Shown: positions 60,379-64,000 of the stretch, in pieces
Layout: every line of letters begins with the position of its first letter
How positions within the stretch are numbered: the first letter of the stretch is position 1
From: WHSV01 sp050693935
GTDB lineage: Bacteria; Actinomycetota; CADDZG01; WHSQ01
Assembly: GCA_050693935.1 (NCBI GenBank)
Contig: JBOGWU010000076.1
Coordinates: forward strand, 20,900-84,899
Direction: 5' to 3'
DNA: 64,000 nt
The notes under the pieces: generated by a model
Seen by the model: only the letters and a program-made list of their open reading frames with translations
Told to the model about the DNA's origin: nothing
The model's database searches: none
Program-made: the position numbers and the translations under genes

Positions 60379-61587
60379 TCAGTGCTTGGGTCCGAAGACC
60401 TGGTTGAGATCAACCGCCTCCTTGTGACCGTTGCCGGTCCCGTTGGTGGTCAAGCGGTCGTCGTCGATGAGAAGGTCCGCGTCCGCCGGCTCGTCCGGCT
60501 TGGTGGGCAAGCTGGGCTGAGCGGCGAAAATGAAGTCCTCGACCAGGTCGCGCGCCTCGGCATCCGAGTACTGCACCGGGGGAGACTTCATGAAGTACGA
60601 CGACGCTGCGAGCAGTGGTCCGCCTTCGCCTCGATCCAGGGCAACCTTGATGCAGCGCACCGCATCGATGACCACCCCGGCGGAGTTGGGCGAGTCCCAC
60701 ACCTCGAGCTTGAGCTCCATGCTGATGGGGATATCACCGAACTCGCGACCCTCGATGCGAATGTAGGCCCACTTGCGGTCCTTGAGCCACGGCACGTGAT
60801 CGCTCGGGCCGATGTGGATGTCCTCGGGATCGATTCCGCCGCTGATCTGCGAGGTGACGCTCTGGGTCTTGGAGATCTTCTTGGACTGCAGACGCTCGCG
60901 CTCGAGCATGTTCTTGAAGTCCATGTTGCCGCCGAAGTTGAGCTGGTAGGTGTGGTCGATGGTGACGCCGCGGTCCTCGAACAACTTGGACAGGACGCGG
61001 TGGGAGATGGTGGCACCGACCTGGCTCTTGATGTCGTCTCCGATGATCGGCAGGCCCTTGCGCGTGAAACGGTCGGCCCACTCTTCGGTCGTGGCGATGA
61101 ACACCGGCATGCAGTTGACGAACCCGACCCCCGCCTCGAGCGCTTGCTCGGCGTAGAAGCGGGCGGCCTGCTCGGAACCGACCGGGAGGTAGTTGACGAG
61201 CACGTCGCAGCGGGAGTCCTTGAGCGCCTTGACGACGTCCACCGGGGGCAGCTCGCTCTCGGTGATCTGGTCTCGGTAGAACTGCCCGAGCCCGTCGTAG
61301 GTGTGGCCGCGTTGGACCTTGACGCCCGTTTCCGGGACGTCGGAGAACTTGACGGTGTTGTTGGGCTCGGACCAGATGGCCGCGGCGAGGTCGAGGCCGA
61401 CCTTGTTGGAGTCGACGTCGAAGGCGCAAACGAACTCGATGTCGGAGACGTGATATCCGCCGAGGTCCACGTGCATGAGGCCGGGGACGCGCTCGTCGGT
61501 CCGGGCCTTGGCGTAGTACTCGACCCCCTGGACGAGTGACGACGCGCAGTTTCCGGCCCCGATTACTGCAACTCTGATCCTGTCCAT
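60379..61587 (-). CDS. ino1: Inositol-3-phosphate synthase
   Basis: 402-aa enzyme making inositol-3-phosphate from glucose-6-phosphate, the precursor of phosphatidylinositol and mycothiol in Actinomycetota. Seen: NAD-binding VAVIGAGNCASSLVQGVEYY (6-25), HTYDGLGQFYRDQI, VNYLPVGSEQAARFYAEQAL, GLPIIGDDIKSQVGATISHR, and LNFGGNMDFKNMLERERLQS with the catalytic Lys region. ATG 61587 follows AAGGGGG; a TTG at 61608 is open but less suitable. A probably frameshifted small gene lies directly upstream. Confidence 0.95.
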   Translation of the reverse strand: MDRIRVAVIGAGNCASSLVQGVEYYAKARTDERVPGLMHVDLGGYHVSDIEFVCAFDVDSNKVGLDLAAAIWSEPNNTVKFSDVPETGVKVQRGHTYDGLGQFYRDQITESELPPVDVVKALKDSRCDVLVNYLPVGSEQAARFYAEQALEAGVGFVNCMPVFIATTEEWADRFTRKGLPIIGDDIKSQVGATISHRVLSKLFEDRGVTIDHTYQLNFGGNMDFKNMLERERLQSKKISKTQSVTSQISGGIDPEDIHIGPSDHVPWLKDRKWAYIRIEGREFGDIPISMELKLEVWDSPNSAGVVIDAVRCIKVALDRGEGGPLLAASSYFMKSPPVQYSDAEARDLVEDFIFAAQPSLPTKPDEPADADLLIDDDRLTTNGTGNGHKEAVDLNQVFGPKH

Positions 61588-61604
61588 AGTCGTGTTGTCC
61601 CCCT

Positions 61605-61813
61605 TCAATTGGGCTGAGTGTTGGGCCGGATCTCGGTGGCTCGCATGTCGTGGTTCTGCAAAGACAACGCGTATCTGTCCGTACGCTCCTGGAGCCGCTG
61701 ATTCGCCGCGTCAATGAACCCCCCGGTGCCGGGGAAGAGGCTTCGAGGAAGCTCAGTGGAGACACCTCAAGGGCGTTGCCGGCAGTTCGAATGACCTGCT
61801 GAATCCAGCGCAT
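61605..61813 (-). pseudogene. Small gene upstream of ino1 with apparent -1 frameshift
   Basis: From ATG 61813 (AGGAGG upstream) the frame reads MRWIQQVIRTAGNALE; near GAGG a -1 shift gives GVSTELPRSLFPGTGGFIDA, then ANQRLQERTDRYALSLQNHD and a stop at 61605-61607. The two parts together make a plausible ~69-residue helical protein, but no single frame spans them. The stop lies just before the AAGGGGG of ino1, so it would be the first gene of the ino1 operon. Either an assembly error, a pseudogene or programmed frameshifting. Confidence 0.45.
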
Positions 61814-62412
61814 CACTCTTGGGGACCTCCTGGCGAAGTCAACGTGCTTGGGATACGGGTGGGGGTCGAGAGTCTGCCGAGGAGAAAGGCCGAGTCTTGC
61901 AGGGGAAAGGGAGATCGAGGAGGCTTGGCGACGGTCGCTAAGTTCCAATCGGACACGCTCGCGCACGTGTCTGCGCACTTTCCGAGAGCACCTCCGTCCA
62001 CCGATTCCACTCACCTAATCCGACCCCTCACTGGTGTGAGAACCGTCCTACAAAGAACGAGTCGAAACAATGGTCAGTGAAGATGAGAATCGATGTCTCT
62101 AAAAGATCACTCCCATAAACAGCTTTACCTATGCGATGTATCCGCCAAGCGACCTACGCGGAGATGTGAGAGGTCACAGACACCCGAACCACTGGGCTGA
62201 GAGGAGAGCCCCACCGTACCGCGTCTGGAGGAGATTGATTTCGAGCTTGCGCGCTAGGAGACATGTCGAGCCTAGGGGCTGTGCCTCGGCATGCTGCAGC
62301 TAGGCGCGTTCCCGTATCGGCGTAGCCGGACCTGGTCCTAACCGATGAGTCTCGCCCCGACCGGTTGTCCTTTGAGAGGGAAGAACGTTCGCCGAATTTG
62401 GAGGTAACAGAG
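61814..62412. other. Long intergenic region upstream of ino1
   Basis: 599 bases without a gene I can support. It should contain the ino1 promoter (minus strand). I see no tRNA, repeat or riboswitch-like conserved block. GGAGGTAACAGA at its right end (62400-62411) is the Shine-Dalgarno sequence of the VOC remnant. Confidence 0.5.
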
Positions 62413-62475
62413 TGAGTGGTCCATTCATTTGGTTCGATCTGCGAACTAAGGATGCAGAGGTCCTAGTTTCGTAGT
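62413..62475 (+). pseudogene. VOC-family N-terminal remnant (20 codons)
   Basis: GTG 62413, with GGAGG at 62400-62404, encodes MSGPFIWFDLRTKDAEVLVS and stops (TAG). MxGPFxWFDLxTxDxE is the exact N-terminus of a common actinobacterial glyoxalase-fold protein, which would continue with an aromatic helix. The rest of the gene is absent, so this is a truncated relic with its translation start preserved. Confidence 0.6.
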
Positions 62476-62551
62476 GTCAGCAAACTCTGCAGATCCTCCG
62501 TTCCGTTCACGTATGGCCCCGAGTCGCGCGGATACTGTCTTCGAAGCGCGC

Positions 62552-63085
62552 TCAGGCCCGGATCAGCCTCGTGCTCGCTTCGAGAAGGGAGCGGGCCACG
62601 ATGTCGGCGGACTCGTTGCTCGACCCGGGTCCGACGAGCGCGGTCATGCAGCCCGCCGCACGACCGGCCCGAACGTCGACCTCATCGTCTCCGATCATCC
62701 AGCTCCGGCTCAGGTCGATGCCGAACTCGACGCCGATGCCTAGGAGCAATCCCGGCGCGGGCTTCCGGCACGGGCATCCGGCATCGAGGTCGTGCATGCA
62801 GTAGCGGAACGCGTCGATGGCACACCCGAGGGTGCTCAAGCGCTGCTGGATGAGATCTTCGATCGCGCGCAGCGCGGATTCCTTCGTCACTCCCAGCGCG
62901 ACGCCGCGCTGGTTCGAGACGATGCCGAGGAAGTAACCGGCGGATGCCAGAAGTGCGAGCGCCTCTGGGGCGCCCGGCAGCCACTCGAAATCCTCGGGGG
63001 AGGAGACGTACTCGTGTGCGCCCGGGCTGACGTTGAGCGTCCCGTCGCGGTCGAGCAGGACCGCGCGCGTGCCTATATCTGCCAG
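62552..63085 (-). CDS. gmhB: GmhB-like HAD phosphatase
   Basis: 177-aa HAD-IIIA phosphatase that removes the 7-phosphate in heptose biosynthesis. Seen: LLDRDGTLNVSPGAHEYV with the DxD nucleophile (about 9-26), IVSNQRGVALGVTKESAL, the zinc set CMHDLDAGCPCRKPAPG, and MIGDDEVDVRAGRAAGC. The frame covers the whole fold but has no ATG, GTG or TTG before the catalytic Asp. CTG 63085, with GGAG 8 bases upstream, gives MADIGTRAVLLDRDG, so I propose a CTG start. Overlaps the SIS gene by 13 bases. Confidence 0.75.
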   Translation of the reverse strand: MADIGTRAVLLDRDGTLNVSPGAHEYVSSPEDFEWLPGAPEALALLASAGYFLGIVSNQRGVALGVTKESALRAIEDLIQQRLSTLGCAIDAFRYCMHDLDAGCPCRKPAPGLLLGIGVEFGIDLSRSWMIGDDEVDVRAGRAAGCMTALVGPGSSNESADIVARSLLEASTRLIRA

Positions 63086-63723
63086 GGTCGCGACTCCATC
63101 AATCGAGCCTTGAAGTAATCGACGAGGATGTGATTGATGATGAGATGAACATTCTCAACGACACCGTAGTGGTCCGATGGGACGACGAGGGCGATGTCCG
63201 CCAAACGACGCGCGACTCCGCCGTCGAACCCGAGGAGACCTGCCACCTCTGCGGATCGCGATCTCGCATACCGCATCGCCTTGAGGACGTTAGGGGAGTT
63301 GCCGCTCGCGGACACGACGAGGAGGACGTCACCTGCACGGATGTGGTTAATCAGCTGCTCGGCGAACACGTCCTCGAAGCTGAGGTCGTTGGCGAGAGCA
63401 GTCATGATGGACACGTTGTCATTCAGGCTCATGATTCTGAAGCGATGCATGTTGGCGCCGATCGTGTTCTTGGCGAGGTCGGCTGCCATGTGGCTCGCCG
63501 TCGAGGAGCTGCCCCCATTTCCGAGGGTGAAGACCTGCTTGTCGTTGCGGTAAGCGCGAAACAGAGACTCGCTCAACCTCTCCAGCTCGCTAAGCGGGAG
63601 CTCGGACATAGCAGCTTGGAGGAGATGGAGATGTTCCCGCGCTTGCTTGGATACGGAGCCGACGGCCACAGACGAGCCGACGCCCATGCCGGTCCCGCCG
63701 AGCGGGGCAGACGGATCGCTCAC
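63073..63723 (-). CDS. gmhA: Sedoheptulose-7-phosphate isomerase-like SIS protein
   Basis: 216-aa SIS-domain protein. Seen: FTLGNGGSSSTASHMAADLA (about 66-85), IMTALANDLSFEDVFAEQLI, DVLLVVSASGNSPNVLKAMR, AGLLGFDGGVARRLADIALV, and DHYGVVENVHLIINHILVDY near the end. These match GmhA, which isomerises sedoheptulose-7-P to heptose-7-P. The ATG at 63723 is followed by a ~25-residue variable stretch. Between the epimerase (4 bases upstream) and the GmhB-like gene. Confidence 0.87.
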   Translation of the reverse strand: MSDPSAPLGGTGMGVGSSVAVGSVSKQAREHLHLLQAAMSELPLSELERLSESLFRAYRNDKQVFTLGNGGSSSTASHMAADLAKNTIGANMHRFRIMSLNDNVSIMTALANDLSFEDVFAEQLINHIRAGDVLLVVSASGNSPNVLKAMRYARSRSAEVAGLLGFDGGVARRLADIALVVPSDHYGVVENVHLIINHILVDYFKARLMESRPWQI

Positions 63724-63727
63724 GTCG

Positions 63728-64000
63728 TCATCGAGTCGTCTCGCGCGACTCGAACTCGGCGATCAGAGCATCGTAGGTGGCGCCCACGCCTACGGCCAGC
63801 TCGATGTCGGGGCGCCAGCCGAGCGCCACGCGCGCACGGGTTGTATCCATGCAGCTGCTCTCGAGCTCTCCGGGCCGCAGCGGTCGCAGGTCTGGTTCCA
63901 ACCGGCGCCCCGAGGCTTGCTGAAGGGTCTCGAAGATCTGCTTCACCGACGTCTCGACGCCGGTGGCCACGTTGAAGGTCCCCTTCGTGCCCAGCGCCTT
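63728..64000 (-). CDS. NAD-dependent epimerase/dehydratase, C-terminal part (runs off window)
   Basis: The last 90 codons of a sugar-nucleotide epimerase; the 5' part is beyond the right edge. Seen: GTFNVATGVETSVKQIFETL, RPLRPGELESSCMDTTRARV and ALGWRPDIELAVGVGATYDA, the usual end of UDP-glucose-4-epimerase-like proteins. A GTG or ATG within is not the real start because the frame is open to the edge. First gene in view of the heptose cassette. Confidence 0.8.
   Translation of the reverse strand, partial: KALGTKGTFNVATGVETSVKQIFETLQQASGRRLEPDLRPLRPGELESSCMDTTRARVALGWRPDIELAVGVGATYDALIAEFESRETTR

Noticed and set aside
60382..61539. 385-codon plus-strand frame opposite ino1
   Set aside because: Complement of a strongly conserved enzyme; Val/Leu/Asp-rich repetitive composition, no start signal.

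Overview
The window is high-GC, densely packed bacterial chromosome, most likely from an uncultured or poorly characterised member of the Actinomycetota. The evidence is an actinobacterial-type inositol-3-phosphate synthase, a DevR/DevS-like two-component pair, a giant LuxR-family ATPase regulator, SnoaL-tailed sigma factors, two DrrAB-type exporters, COG4315 and DUF1697 proteins, frequent GTG/TTG starts and leaderless-looking genes. I cannot assign a class. No tRNA, rRNA, CRISPR array, insertion sequence or phage was found.

Layout. 0.2-5.4 kb: TrmO, a DNA alkyltransferase, a DrrAB exporter, a secreted LVIVD-type protein and a glyoxalase-fold protein. 5.5-9.6 kb: a cysteine-dioxygenase-like enzyme, then a coupled three-gene module (divergent sigma factor, unknown protein, compact Rad50/SMC-like ATPase with a CPTC hook). 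This is the best candidate for an undescribed system. 9.6-17.7 kb: two paralogous sigma factors, one truncated, flanking a PIG-L deacetylase; a STAS protein; a SoxR-type regulator with a textbook MerR-type promoter; a second DrrAB pair. 17.7-24 kb: a LuxR-family regulator preceded by a 51-aa gene and a hairpin, then a lipoprotein/ECF sigma/anti-sigma/SMP-30 operon. 24-33.8 kb: GH15 glucosidase, SDR, transaldolase-like enzyme; a cupredoxin/membrane operon divergent from a SufR-like regulator plus folE, with twin palindromic operators between them; alcohol dehydrogenase; CPBP protease.

34-51 kb reads as a stress, hypoxia or dormancy island: four CBS-domain proteins, hemerythrin, universal stress protein, flavodoxin, a P-type cation ATPase, a VIT1-type transporter, the DevS/DevR-like pair, a DoxX protein, and phosphoketolase followed by acetate kinase. 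The last two can turn xylulose-5-P or fructose-6-P into acetyl-P and then ATP plus acetate. 51-55.5 kb: two tiny genes divergent from an end-overlapping operon of a cupredoxin-multicopper oxidase fusion, a polytopic membrane protein and a DsbB/thioredoxin pair. 55.6-56.8 kb is decaying sequence with gene remnants. 57-64 kb: an M20 peptidase, a BKACE enzyme, a VOC protein with a divergent MarR regulator, ino1 preceded by an apparently frameshifted small gene, and at the right edge a heptose-sugar cassette (GmhB-like, GmhA-like, epimerase) entering from outside the window.

Starts were chosen from Shine-Dalgarno spacing and family N-termini. All functions are inferred from motifs and family knowledge without database searches.
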